A stretch of 62,501 nucleotides of DNA from Fidelibacterota bacterium (GTDB lineage: Bacteria > Fidelibacterota > Marinisomatia > Marinisomatales > UBA1611), in contig JADHUI010000014.1 of NCBI GenBank assembly GCA_016784605.1, positions 1-62,501 on the forward strand, read 5' to 3'. Position numbers and translations under genes: made by a program. This document shows, in pieces, positions 27,476-36,886 of the stretch (position 1 is the stretch's first letter; each line of letters begins with the position of its first letter). The notes under the pieces were generated by a model. It was not told the DNA's origin. It saw only the letters and a program-made list of their open reading frames with translations, and searched no databases.

Positions 27476-28666
27476 ATGAAACAATATGACGCCATTATCA
27501 TTGGCGCTGGTGCAGCAGGATTGATGTGTGCTATTGAAGCAGGTAAACGTAATCGATCTGTTTTAGTCATTGAAAAAGAAGATCAAGCAGGTAAAAAAAT
27601 CCTTATTTCAGGTGGAGGTCGATGCAATTTTACAAATCTGTATATTGAACCAGAATCGTTTATATCTCATAATAGTCATTTTTTCAAATCAGCTCTGGCT
27701 CGATACACATGTTGGGATTTTATTTCTTTAATGGAAAAGCATAATCTCACATGGACAGAAAAAACAAAAGGCCAATTATTTTGCGACCAAAAATCAAAAG
27801 CAATATTATCCATGTTGCTAGATGAGTGTCATAAAGCAGAAATTGATTTTGCATTTAATGCCCGAGTGAAATCTATTCATCAAGAGTCAGGATATAGTGT
27901 TGAAACGGATGAAAATAGTTTCCATTCATCCTCATTAGTTATTGCAACAGGCGGGCCATCCATTCCTAAATTAGGTGCTTCGGACTTTGGCGCTAAAGTG
28001 GCAAATCAATTTAATATGAATACAATCCCTTTTTCACCAGCTCTTGTTCCATTTACATTTTCCCAAAAGGATATAGAAAAATATTTAAAGGGATTATCAG
28101 GATTATCATTCCACGGAATAGTCAGCTGTAATAAGCGCAGTTTTAAGGATAATATATTAATGACTCATAAAGGATTGAGCGGTCCCGCCATTTTGCAAAT
28201 ATCTTCCTATTGGAATAAAGGGGATGCCATTTGTATCAATATATTACCCAATTTAAATGCGGGTGAATGGCTCATTGACCAGAAAAAATCCAATGGCAAA
28301 AAGCAATTAAAATCTCTTTTATCTCAATTCCTACCTAAACGCCTTGCTCTTCGTTTTTCAAATGAATTGCTTTCAACCCCGTTGGCGAATGAAATAATTG
28401 GAAATAGTTCTAAAACCGATTTAATGAAATTAGGGCACGCTCTGAATCATTGGACATTAAATCCAAATGGAACGTTGGGATATCAGTTTGCAGAAGTGAG
28501 TACAGGCGGTATAGATACAAATGAATTATCTTCCAAAACCATGGAAGCTAATAATCACCCTGGTTTATTTTTCATTGGTGAAACAGTCGATGTAACGGGT
28601 TGGTTAGGTGGCTTTAATTTCCAGTGGGCTTGGGCTTCTGGGTGGGCTGCAGGACAAATAATTTAG
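27476..28666 (+). CDS. HI0933-family FAD-dependent oxidoreductase (YhiN/BaiN-like)
   Basis: A 396-residue protein with a Rossmann FAD-binding start, YDAIIIGAGAAGLMCAIEAG. The family motif KKILISGGGRCNFTN follows near residue 45, with a later ATGGPSIPKLGASDFGAKVA and the C-terminal TVDVTGWLGGFNFQWAWASG. These match the HI0933/BaiN flavoprotein family from end to end at the usual length. Members reduce unsaturated or quinone-like substrates; the substrate here is unknown. It stands alone after a repeat element, and its 3' end overlaps the convergent methyltransferase gene by four bases. Confidence 0.9.
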   Translation: MKQYDAIIIGAGAAGLMCAIEAGKRNRSVLVIEKEDQAGKKILISGGGRCNFTNLYIEPESFISHNSHFFKSALARYTCWDFISLMEKHNLTWTEKTKGQLFCDQKSKAILSMLLDECHKAEIDFAFNARVKSIHQESGYSVETDENSFHSSSLVIATGGPSIPKLGASDFGAKVANQFNMNTIPFSPALVPFTFSQKDIEKYLKGLSGLSFHGIVSCNKRSFKDNILMTHKGLSGPAILQISSYWNKGDAICINILPNLNAGEWLIDQKKSNGKKQLKSLLSQFLPKRLALRFSNELLSTPLANEIIGNSSKTDLMKLGHALNHWTLNPNGTLGYQFAEVSTGGIDTNELSSKTMEANNHPGLFFIGETVDVTGWLGGFNFQWAWASGWAAGQII

Positions 28667-29502
28667 GAAATTTTATATAATAGAAGCCGATATGTTTTAT
28701 GTTTCATAAATGTTTCAGCTGTCTGAATCCCGGAAAAATATTCTTTTTCAATTTTTAAAATTCGTTTTGCCAGTTTCCATTTTAAGAAAGACATGACTTT
28801 AGGATATTGGCTCGTTAAATAGTCCCCTAAAATTTTTCTACCCGGATCAGCCACTTGATCTGCAAATTGACCTAATAATGCTTGAGTCGGAGCCGCTTCT
28901 TTTGTCATATCCTTATTAAGAATAATCTCAAATGGAAATTCAGATAATATTTTTTGTGATGTTTCCCATTTATGTCCACCACCAATGGGGCTTTTCCCAG
29001 GACCTTCTAACGTAAAATAATCAAATATGAACATGTATCCATTTGCGTTAGAAACAGATTGAACCTTTTTTAATGCATCCCGGATTCGCATATATTGAAA
29101 ACTTTCACTGAATAAGATAATATCATATTTTTTATCAATAATGACATCTTCAAACTTTCCGCGATAAACAAACACTTTTCCATCAAGCTTCTGTTCAATT
29201 TCATCGGCTAAATAGTCACTTGGAGAAACACAATCCACATCATACCCTTGCTCAATCAACTTTTGAGCGAGTCCACCTGACCCACCGCCTACATCCAAAA
29301 CAGTCTTTACTCCTTTGGGAATGGATTCAAGAATCAGCTTGGAATGGTATTCTTGCGCCTTTTTAATATGGATGGGTTTAACCTCCAAACCTTTCGGCCA
29401 AATGCCATAATGCAAATGATCTGTATCAAAGAAATATTGTGCAATTAGGAGCCCTAATTCCAGCCCTGCATCTTTTGATCTAATCTTTTCTTTTTTTACC
29501 AT
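28663..29502 (-). CDS. Class I SAM-dependent methyltransferase
   Basis: I choose the ATG at 29502 (279 residues); a TTG at 29514 would place the ribosome site inside the upstream terminator. The SAM-binding motif I is VKTVLDVGGGSGGLAQKLIEQ, followed by an acidic loop and YDIILFSESFQYM (motif IV). The early segment HYGIWPKGLEVKPIHIKKAQ resembles methyltransferases acting on small molecules such as sarcosine or dimethylglycine, quinones and sterols. The substrate is not known. It is convergent with the flavoprotein gene and just downstream of a terminator, so it probably has its own weak promoter or relies on read-through. Confidence 0.82.
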   Translation of the reverse strand: MVKKEKIRSKDAGLELGLLIAQYFFDTDHLHYGIWPKGLEVKPIHIKKAQEYHSKLILESIPKGVKTVLDVGGGSGGLAQKLIEQGYDVDCVSPSDYLADEIEQKLDGKVFVYRGKFEDVIIDKKYDIILFSESFQYMRIRDALKKVQSVSNANGYMFIFDYFTLEGPGKSPIGGGHKWETSQKILSEFPFEIILNKDMTKEAAPTQALLGQFADQVADPGRKILGDYLTSQYPKVMSFLKWKLAKRILKIEKEYFSGIQTAETFMKHKTYRLLLYKIS

Positions 29503-29522
29503 AAGTGGCGACAATCTTAAAA

Positions 29523-29553
29523 CAAAAAAGGCAGTATTTACACTGCCTTTTTT
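29523..29553 (-). terminator. Rho-independent terminator
   Basis: A twelve-base perfect stem AAAAAAGGCAGT / ACTGCCTTTTTT with a six-base loop, placed 25 bases after the stop of the beta-propeller gene. The sequence can terminate from either side. The near-identical stem at 31604-31633 suggests that both were copied with the gene 3' ends. Confidence 0.92.
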
Positions 29554-29578
29554 ACGTTTATTAGCTTGATTAACCTGC

Positions 29579-30862
29579 TTATTTCATAAGGATCATTTTT
29601 TTCACTGCTCGATAATCCCCAGCCTGAATGGAATAAATATAGATACCCGCTGATACGGGGAATCCTAAATCGTTTGTGGCATTCCATAATGCGGTATAAT
29701 AACCGGCAGGTTTATTTTCTTGGACTAAAGAACGTACTTGGCGCCCAATCACATCATAAATGGTAACAATAACATTCGCATCATTCGGCAATGCATATGG
29801 AATCTGTGTACTTGGATTAAATGGATTTGGATAATTTTGGTCTAATCTAAAATCATGTGGTATGATTTTTGGGTCTATGGAGAGAGTCCCACCCCCGTTT
29901 GATGTGTAAAAAACACGTCCATTTTTTATAACCCATCCCGTAGAATCATTTACAAAAACAATATCATTGGAATTACGATAATAGCCATGTGCCATTTCTT
30001 GTGGAGCCCACGTTCGACCTGTGTCGCCACTAAAATATGTTTGAACTCCTACAGCAGCCCATACTTTGGCTGGGTCATCAGGGGAGAATTCAATATCCAA
30101 TGGGTTTCCAACAGTGCATTCTATCCATTCCCATGATTCCCCTCCATCAATTGTGCGGTATATTTCATCATTACGCGGAATAGTTAAACCTATATTTTCA
30201 TCATAAAACTTGATTAATCTTGCATAATCAGGATAATTAGTTTGGGTCCAATTATACCCCCCATTCGTTGTTTTAAATAAATATTGCGGTACACTCCCAC
30301 TTTCAAAAAAATAGCCAACGTCCGGGCTAACAAAATCAATTCTTCGCCAGACATTTGCCGAATGATCACCAAAAGCAGAATCGTTTACTGATTCCCAATG
30401 AAGCCCCCCATCTGTTGTTTTCAAAAAAATAGCTGGCCCTTCAGAGTCTAACACCCCATCTCCCATTGTAATTCCATTATTGACATCAAACATTTCAATA
30501 TAATTCATAAAATCTGTAAGTGTTGTATCGGAAAACTGTCGCACCCATGTACTACATCCATCCGTGGTTGAGTATATATATGCCGGCCAAGCGCAACCCC
30601 AAATGTGGTTTTCATCAATAATGGAAATGTCTATAAAACTTATGCTATCCGAAGAAAAACATTCAGACCAATCGTTGCCACCATTTTGCGATTTATACAC
30701 ATGTGATATACTGTTATCATGTATGGAAATAACGACATTATTTTCATCAGCTGCATCTATTGCATGCCCAGTATGCCAATCATTCGGCAAACCGCTTGAC
30801 TGTCTTTCCCATTGCCCCAATAACAAAAGTGGAATCATAGATGTAAATATGAATAATCGCAT
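29579..30862 (-). CDS. Secreted Ycf48/BNR-type beta-propeller with type IX sorting domain
   Basis: A 427-residue protein with a short signal peptide (MRLFIFTSMIPLLLLGQ). Several propeller motifs follow, such as HVYKSQNGGNDWSECF, YIYSTTDGCSTWVRQF, FLKTTDGGLHWESV, LFKTTNGGYNWTQT and IYRTIDGGESWEWI. These are sialidase/Ycf48-like blades with the T-x-D/N-G-G-x-x-W signature. The C-terminal 80 residues, from LDQNYPNPFNPSTQIPYALP to MILMK, are a type IX sorting domain. That domain is nearly identical at DNA level to the one of the gene at 31668-35219. It lies two bases after the upstream lipoprotein gene and is probably co-transcribed with it. Confidence 0.88.
   Translation of the reverse strand: MRLFIFTSMIPLLLLGQWERQSSGLPNDWHTGHAIDAADENNVVISIHDNSISHVYKSQNGGNDWSECFSSDSISFIDISIIDENHIWGCAWPAYIYSTTDGCSTWVRQFSDTTLTDFMNYIEMFDVNNGITMGDGVLDSEGPAIFLKTTDGGLHWESVNDSAFGDHSANVWRRIDFVSPDVGYFFESGSVPQYLFKTTNGGYNWTQTNYPDYARLIKFYDENIGLTIPRNDEIYRTIDGGESWEWIECTVGNPLDIEFSPDDPAKVWAAVGVQTYFSGDTGRTWAPQEMAHGYYRNSNDIVFVNDSTGWVIKNGRVFYTSNGGGTLSIDPKIIPHDFRLDQNYPNPFNPSTQIPYALPNDANVIVTIYDVIGRQVRSLVQENKPAGYYTALWNATNDLGFPVSAGIYIYSIQAGDYRAVKKMILMK
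29580..29836 (-). repeat. Duplicated 3' gene segment encoding the sorting domain, copy 1
   Basis: This stretch matches 31669-31925 at an offset of 2089 bases with about nine differences by eye. It covers the stop codon and the last 85 codons of the propeller gene. The terminators just beyond both copies are also alike. Confidence 0.9.
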
Positions 30863-30864
30863 AC

Positions 30865-31509
30865 CTAATCCCTTGGTGGTCTAAAAGTAACAATGGGTGC
30901 CGAAATAGATAAAGCATCATAAATCTTTGTAAATATTCTGTACCGAATCGTGCTAGAAGGAGGCAATGTTTGATTTCTATCAATCCATCGAGTTGTTTCT
31001 CTATGGATGGTAGCCACAGTTGACCAAGTTCCAGTACTGATTTTTTTTTGAATTACATACTCATCACCATATATAAAAGACCAGCTTAAATGAACCTTAT
31101 TTCTGTAATTAGATCCTGTGAAAGACGTTACTGGAGGTGGGCTAGAATCATCATTGTTATCATCACACCCTAATTGATCTAAATCAATGCCAATTGGTGA
31201 TGTAACATAACGAGCCCAGAGTAGAGCACAATCAAATCCAAATATTATATTTTCTTCACCACCACAATCTAAAAACATGATACAATCTGGATTATCTTCG
31301 CAAGAAGTTGTAAAATGGTCAGGGTAAAATTGATTACAGCAAAGTTCTCTATCACGCTCATAGTCTAAAATAACACCATCGTATGTGGAGTTTTCTTCGT
31401 TTAAAGTTTTAATAGATGAGCTCGTTAAAGGTTGGTTTATGTCTGAACAGGATGAGTAGAAAAAAAAGGCGAAGAAGAAAAATAAAACCAATCTTTTTAT
31501 ATTTAGCAT
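30865..31509 (-). CDS. Probable lipoprotein with a fibronectin-III-like domain
   Basis: A 214-residue protein with a hydrophobic leader rich in Phe, ending YSSCSD. This is a plausible lipobox, with Cys as the modified residue. A cysteine-rich middle (ELCCNQFYPDHFTTSCEDNP, CIMFLDCGG) could form disulfides. The C-terminal third, PPPVTSFTGSNYRNKVHLSW and YVIQKKISTGTWSTVATI, is a fibronectin-III-like domain. It is followed after two bases by the propeller gene, suggesting a surface-anchored partner. The cysteine-rich part is not recognised. Confidence 0.65.
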   Translation of the reverse strand: MLNIKRLVLFFFFAFFFYSSCSDINQPLTSSSIKTLNEENSTYDGVILDYERDRELCCNQFYPDHFTTSCEDNPDCIMFLDCGGEENIIFGFDCALLWARYVTSPIGIDLDQLGCDDNNDDSSPPPVTSFTGSNYRNKVHLSWSFIYGDEYVIQKKISTGTWSTVATIHRETTRWIDRNQTLPPSSTIRYRIFTKIYDALSISAPIVTFRPPRD

Positions 31510-31603
31510 AACAGGCTCCTAGTTACATTATGTTAATATAATATATTTGCATCTTATTAACTAGTATTATTATCCAAAAAAAAATTGAAATGATTTTAAA
31601 AGT

Positions 31604-31633
31604 AAAAAAGGCAGTGAAACCACTGCCTTTTTT
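31604..31633 (-). terminator. Rho-independent terminator
   Basis: A thirteen-base perfect stem AAAAAAGGCAGTG / CACTGCCTTTTTT with the loop AAAC. It is placed about 35 bases after the stop of the large gene at 31668-35219 and should be strong. Confidence 0.93.
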
Positions 31634-31667
31634 ACTTTTGTTATACTGATTTATGAAAGCTTAGTAC

Positions 31668-34600
31668 CTATTTCATAAGGATCATTTTTTTCACTGCTCG
31701 ATAATCCCCAGCTTGAATGGAATAAATATAGACACCCGCTGATACGGGGAATCCTAAATCGTTTGTGGCATTCCATAATGCGGTATAATAACCGGCAGAT
31801 TTATTTTCTTGGACTAAAGAACGTACTTGGCGCCCAATCACATCATAAATGGTAACAGATACATTCGCATCATTCGGCAATGCATATTGAATCTGTGTAC
31901 TAGGATTAAATGGATTGGGATAATTCTGCTTTAGCGCAAAATGAGTCGGAATAGATGACCCATCATCGGTTGATAACAAAACCGTTACAATATCAGATGA
32001 TTCACTTTCATTTCCATTGTAATCCATGGTTGTAACCCAGTATTCATAATTCCCCAATCCAACGCCATCTAGATAGAATGTGTCAATAGTGGTAAAGACC
32101 GTGGCTGGTTCACCGGACCCAACTTCATGGCGATAAATTTTATGATAATCAAAATCAGGTGCATGAGATCGATTCCATGAAATAAGAATGCCATCGTCAT
32201 CCCCAACAGCACCAACGCCACCCGGCGCTCCAGGATGAATATTATCCACAGAGAAACCTGTAACCGGTTCAGAATCTAGAAAATAGTTTGGATCCCACGT
32301 ATGGGCAGAAACCATAAATGTACTCCAAACTGTATCCATCGGTGTAGCATTTCCTAAAGTAGGAACAACCATGCTATAAGGTTGCATACCATGCCAAGGA
32401 ACTGTTGCAACAAAATCCCATAATTCAAGAGGTGCATCATTTACTTTTCTCCAAACGGAAAATTGTGTAAATGCTTCCCAATCTCCAGGATTTCCTGGAT
32501 TCCATACAAGACGCATTTGGTAACCTTGATCTTCCGGCACATCTCCAAACCATTCAATATGGGGCGGATGACTCATGCCTTCTTGGAATAAAGTAATATC
32601 AAAAATGATATCATTATTTTCAATGACTACAGCACCGGGAATATAAATATCTTCATACCCATCTGCGGCTGCAAAGAAATCATAAACACCATTCACGAGT
32701 GGAATGTCATAATGGCCATCTTCAGAAAATCGAAATGCTTCATATTGATCATTCAGGACACCAATAAATCGCCATTGATTTTCGTCTCCTCCGGATAAAC
32801 CAACAAATCCACTCATCGATCCGTCAAAATTTTCAACCGGGGATAATGTAAAGTCTATCCAAGAACCCTCATCCCATACTTCTACTCCATATTGCCACGA
32901 TCTGAAATATCCTTCTGCACCAGCACCAACATCATACACGCCACCAGGAAGATTTAATTCAAACATTCCCATATCATCGGTAAATGTAGATTTAGACCAA
33001 CCATCACCATCGAGACTTCTGGCTTCAATTCGAGCCCCAGCAAGACGCTCACCATTTACATCCATAACAACACCACTGATAGAGGTATCCCATTCAGGAT
33101 GTAAATAGAAATCGACATATGTAGCTTCATTTGGGTATACATCAACATGAACCCATTCTGTACTAAATCCTTCTGCGCCGGCTTCCATTTCATAATCGCC
33201 TGCAGGAACTTCCATCCAATAATGGCCATTTTCGTCTGTTGATACCTGAAAGTATTCACTATTATTACGATAAGCTGAAACCCATGCATTTGGAATCGGA
33301 TACGGATCTCCAGCAGCAGACCAAACAACACCTTCTAAATAGCCATGTTCCCCGCCTCCATGATAATCTAATTCTATATCGAATTCAAAATCATCCACAT
33401 CATCCACATGAACATTGTCTATCCATTCATTGTACCCTTCTGCCCATACATAAACATCATAATCTAATCCACCATTGACCCAACATTCATAATATCCGTC
33501 TGGATTTGTTGTGCTATTTGTCCAATAGCCTTCACCCGTATCATCAAAATATTGGTATGATATTTCTGCTCCATGAACGGGCTCACCTTCAGGGTTCCAA
33601 ATATGTCCATGAACAAAAGTTGTATATTCATAAATGTCAAACATAAAACCGGTCTCTTCGCCTTCAACTGTCGCCATTTGAGCAAAAGGATCCGCATATA
33701 GATTTTGATTGATTCCAAATTCGCTCATCATAAATAAAACATATTCTTGAGCATGAGAAACATCCACGTGGAAAGATCCATCATCTTGAGTCATGGTGAA
33801 GAAAAAGTTCGCTTCATCATCCATACTCGATGCGACAAGAAACATATTAGCCGTTTCAGGATTCGTTCCACCAGAAATAGAATAATCTGATTCAAATCCA
33901 CCGACATTTAATACAGCTGGATTATCACCAAACGTGTTTGTTTCAGGATTAAAACTTGTAAACATCAATGATGTATTTTGTAACATGAGCCAGAAAAAAT
34001 CATCATTTCCATCATCCATACTCAGCGTAATTTCAAAAACACCTACTTCTGAATTTTCATCATCATCCATATTGTCAACTAGCCAAATCGCAGGAACTCC
34101 ATCCATCAAATTCATAAGATTGATATCTTGTTGTGGTTCCAGAGTATCATTGAAATTTGCATCATAAAATAAAGATAATAATCCAGCAAATGGACCTTCG
34201 CCATGAGAATCAAATGTTAAAGTTACCGTGACAGATTCTCCTGCTTGAATATCAGCACTTGATCCACCATTTACTGTAACTTCAAAATCTGTGAATTCAA
34301 ATCCCGGTCCTGTGGAATCGCTGAATAGTATTTCAATATTATATTCTTCGCCAGCTTCAACTCCTTCCAATGTGACTTCAGCATGACCCAATTCTTCGGA
34401 CCAACCTGAAATATGAACCATATCAGATGGCCAAACAGTTATGGCATCAAGTCCATCTGGTGCCGCAAAACTGATTTGTGGAGATTCAGGCGAATTTGAT
34501 TCTACGAATGGCACTTCATTCCCCGCTTCATCGGTATAACTGATCCAAATAGATGCTGTAGTACTAGATTCTCCAAGATGAAAATCAAATTGACTTCCAT

Positions 34601-35219
34601 CTAAATCGACCCAAACGGATGATTCATCATACCAATACCCATCATGGTCAACATTTAACCAATAAAATTTGTCTGACTGTTCAGTGGAAATGTGATAATA
34701 ACCATTTTCATTTGTAACGGATGAATCAGATTCTTCTGACTCCCATAATTCACAAAATACGGTTACTCCGCTTAATGGATTTCCATCAAAATCTCTTACA
34801 ATCCCTTCAATAAAGGACGCATCTCTTGAGTTAGATTCAAACTTTGGTTCAACCTGCGGTCGATTTTTAAGACGCTCATTAGAAGAAAGCACATTATTCT
34901 TTAAAAAATCATCTGCTTTCAAATTCTGCACATTTGGTTTTTCAAACGATTGGAATGATGATTTTGAAATAACATTTTTCACAGATTGAAGCATCTGAGT
35001 TTGCGCATTATCTGAATTAGATTTTGCAGATGTTTTTAACATTTGTCGCATAACATCATTTTGCGCATCTTTTTCAAGTCGCAATTGAGATACGTGTTCG
35101 ATGTTTATTTGTTGATCAACTGTGGGAATTATTTCCGTTTGTTGAATTGATTTTAGCCCTGAAGCAAAAAGGAAAGATAAGGTGAAAACGATTGTCGAAA
35201 AATGACGAAGTATGATCAT
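31668..35219 (-). CDS. Large secreted protein with carboxypeptidase-regulatory-like repeats and type IX sorting domain
   Basis: A 1183-residue protein with a signal peptide (FTLSFLFASG). It has at least four transthyretin-like CarboxypepD_reg repeats: IEGIVRDFDGNPLSGVTVF, VHGHIWNPEGEPVHGAEIS, LEGVVWSAAGDPYPIPNAWV and ISGVVMDVNGERLAGARIEA. Each ends with a D/E-NGxY strand. A region of charged beta domains comes between repeats one and two, then fibronectin-III-like domains, then the sorting domain LKQNYPNPFNPSTQIQYALP. No peptidase catalytic residues are present, so it is probably structural or adhesive. It is transcribed alone, between a candidate Crp-type site upstream and a strong terminator. 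Confidence 0.85.
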   Translation of the reverse strand: MIILRHFSTIVFTLSFLFASGLKSIQQTEIIPTVDQQINIEHVSQLRLEKDAQNDVMRQMLKTSAKSNSDNAQTQMLQSVKNVISKSSFQSFEKPNVQNLKADDFLKNNVLSSNERLKNRPQVEPKFESNSRDASFIEGIVRDFDGNPLSGVTVFCELWESEESDSSVTNENGYYHISTEQSDKFYWLNVDHDGYWYDESSVWVDLDGSQFDFHLGESSTTASIWISYTDEAGNEVPFVESNSPESPQISFAAPDGLDAITVWPSDMVHISGWSEELGHAEVTLEGVEAGEEYNIEILFSDSTGPGFEFTDFEVTVNGGSSADIQAGESVTVTLTFDSHGEGPFAGLLSLFYDANFNDTLEPQQDINLMNLMDGVPAIWLVDNMDDDENSEVGVFEITLSMDDGNDDFFWLMLQNTSLMFTSFNPETNTFGDNPAVLNVGGFESDYSISGGTNPETANMFLVASSMDDEANFFFTMTQDDGSFHVDVSHAQEYVLFMMSEFGINQNLYADPFAQMATVEGEETGFMFDIYEYTTFVHGHIWNPEGEPVHGAEISYQYFDDTGEGYWTNSTTNPDGYYECWVNGGLDYDVYVWAEGYNEWIDNVHVDDVDDFEFDIELDYHGGGEHGYLEGVVWSAAGDPYPIPNAWVSAYRNNSEYFQVSTDENGHYWMEVPAGDYEMEAGAEGFSTEWVHVDVYPNEATYVDFYLHPEWDTSISGVVMDVNGERLAGARIEARSLDGDGWSKSTFTDDMGMFELNLPGGVYDVGAGAEGYFRSWQYGVEVWDEGSWIDFTLSPVENFDGSMSGFVGLSGGDENQWRFIGVLNDQYEAFRFSEDGHYDIPLVNGVYDFFAAADGYEDIYIPGAVVIENNDIIFDITLFQEGMSHPPHIEWFGDVPEDQGYQMRLVWNPGNPGDWEAFTQFSVWRKVNDAPLELWDFVATVPWHGMQPYSMVVPTLGNATPMDTVWSTFMVSAHTWDPNYFLDSEPVTGFSVDNIHPGAPGGVGAVGDDDGILISWNRSHAPDFDYHKIYRHEVGSGEPATVFTTIDTFYLDGVGLGNYEYWVTTMDYNGNESESSDIVTVLLSTDDGSSIPTHFALKQNYPNPFNPSTQIQYALPNDANVSVTIYDVIGRQVRSLVQENKSAGYYTALWNATNDLGFPVSAGVYIYSIQAGDYRAVKKMILMK
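31669..31925 (-). repeat. Duplicated 3' gene segment encoding the sorting domain, copy 2
   Basis: The partner of 29580-29836, differing at about nine positions over 257 bases. Some of the changes fall in third-codon positions. Confidence 0.9.
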
Positions 35220-35329
35220 AACAGACTCCTCAATAGGTTATGATTAGTCTCACCGACCAAATGAGAGAATTGCAGGTCTTGGTGAAGTTAGAGAGAAAAG
35301 GTTATTACAATCTATATATAAAATTCGTA

Positions 35330-35345
35330 CGTGATCTAGGTCACA
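35330..35345 (-). promoter_or_regulatory. Candidate Crp/Fnr-family binding site
   Basis: CGTGATCTAGGTCACA matches the TGTGA-N6-TCACA consensus at all but one base. It lies about 110 bases upstream of the large secreted gene starting at 35219. On the minus strand a possible -10 box, TGTAAT (35309-35304), would put the start of transcription near 35297, about 40 bases from the centre of the site. That is the spacing of class II activation. The site is seen; its use is inferred. Confidence 0.5.
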
Positions 35346-35360
35346 TCAAGAAATACTCAT

Positions 35361-36815
35361 TTATTTCCCGATTGGGTAAAATGGCTTAAAGTTAAATTTA
35401 AAGGAAGTGTGAACATAATTTCCGTCAGAATTCACTTGATATTGGTTAGCATACTTTTCTGTATTTTTAGCAATATCCATAAGGGCATCAGCTAGAGCAA
35501 CAACATCTTCTTTAGTTGAATAGAGTCCAAAACTAGCCCGAACCATTCCTCGTTTCAATTCAACATAATCCGCAATATCATCCATGTCCACATCTTCAAT
35601 ACCAGACATCAAATCATCCATAATCATTTCTTTCACATATGGATGAGCACAAAAACAATCATTTCGAACGGCAATATTAAAATAATCATTCAGAATAGCA
35701 GCTGTTAATCCATGATCCAACTCTTTCATATTGAAAGATATAGAAGCAACACGTCTGCAATGGTTTGTATTTGTTTCTCCATAAATCCTAATTCCTGGGA
35801 TTGGTTTCATTTTTTCTAAAGCTAATTGAATTAATTGATCTTCTTCTTCAAATAGAAATTCCATCCCTATTCGATCTAAAATATCTACGGCAACTGCCAG
35901 TCCAATGGCACCAGGAATATTGGGAGTTCCAGCTTCTTCACGGTCGGGGAACGAAGATTTAACAACATAATTATCTACAAATACATCCTGAACCATTCCG
36001 CCGCCCACTTCTTCCGGTTCAACAGACAGCAATAAATCTTTTCGAGCGACGACAGCCCCGGGAGATCCTGGGTAATAAGTTTTATGCCCAGAAAAAACAA
36101 TTGCATCAATATGTCTATTTGGATGATGCGGGTCACACATTTGAACGGGAACATGAGCCGCTAATTGTGCGCCATCAACAACCATATAGGCACCATATTT
36201 ATGAGCAATTTCTGCCGCTTCATAAATGGGATTCATGATTCCTGTCACATTACTCACACCGGTTAAAGCAATATAATTTAATTGACCTTCATTCTCTTTG
36301 CAGATGGATTCAAGTGTTTCAATACAGACACACCCAAGTTTCCCATTTCTTTCTTTCAGCGGAACATGAATGATTTTATCCATATGTTTCCTATGGGGTA
36401 AATCGTTTGAATGATGTTCCATTATAGATACAATGGCTAATTCTTTTTCAGGTCGAGAATGTTTAAAAACTCTCGCCAAGCGATTCATCCCAGCTGTCGT
36501 TCCACTTCCTGTAAAAAAGCATGCATATGTTTCCGGATCTGCACGTAAAAAAGATAAAATTCTTTTATGAGCCCAATGATAATAATCCGTAGATATTTTT
36601 GCACCAAAATGGAGCGTACTATGGGTATTTGAATAATGATGATTAAATTTTTCCACTGCATCATGAGCTGGCTTCATCATTAATGTGGATGCGGTAGAAT
36701 CTAAATATATTCGTTTAGTGGTTTCACCTGTTGCAAGCGTGTATTCTGTATTTAATCCAATAAATGCGCGCTGGATTTCATGAAATAATTCGGAGCCTGT
36801 TTTATGATGAGACAT
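35361..36815 (-). CDS. Class V aminotransferase (cysteine desulfurase / SufS-like fold)
   Basis: A 484-residue PLP enzyme. IYLDSTASTLMMKPAHDAVE opens the fold, and FFTGSGTTAGMNRLARVF binds cofactor. HHSNDLPHRK and VVDGAQLAAHVPVQM follow. The Schiff-base lysine is in VFSGHKTYYPGSPGAVVARK. EEAGTPNIPGAIGL and VRASFGLYSTKEDV complete the family pattern. A Cys-containing loop (NDCFCAHPYVKEM) lies where SufS-like enzymes keep their active-site Cys, but the assignment to sulfur transfer is not secure. Class V enzymes also include kynureninase-like and isopenicillin epimerase-like members. It is the last gene of a nine-gene minus-strand run, 71 bases after the DUF1838-like gene. Confidence 0.82.
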   Translation of the reverse strand: MSHHKTGSELFHEIQRAFIGLNTEYTLATGETTKRIYLDSTASTLMMKPAHDAVEKFNHHYSNTHSTLHFGAKISTDYYHWAHKRILSFLRADPETYACFFTGSGTTAGMNRLARVFKHSRPEKELAIVSIMEHHSNDLPHRKHMDKIIHVPLKERNGKLGCVCIETLESICKENEGQLNYIALTGVSNVTGIMNPIYEAAEIAHKYGAYMVVDGAQLAAHVPVQMCDPHHPNRHIDAIVFSGHKTYYPGSPGAVVARKDLLLSVEPEEVGGGMVQDVFVDNYVVKSSFPDREEAGTPNIPGAIGLAVAVDILDRIGMEFLFEEEDQLIQLALEKMKPIPGIRIYGETNTNHCRRVASISFNMKELDHGLTAAILNDYFNIAVRNDCFCAHPYVKEMIMDDLMSGIEDVDMDDIADYVELKRGMVRASFGLYSTKEDVVALADALMDIAKNTEKYANQYQVNSDGNYVHTSFKFNFKPFYPIGK

Positions 36816-36886
36816 AATGAAATGTAATAATAATTAGATTTTTAATGACGAGAAACTAAAAAGAATTCAGTCAATCATTTATAGTT

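Noticed and set aside
31668-35219. Active metallocarboxypeptidase
   Set aside because: Only the regulatory-type transthyretin-like repeats are present; no zinc-ligand HxxE motif or catalytic domain is seen.
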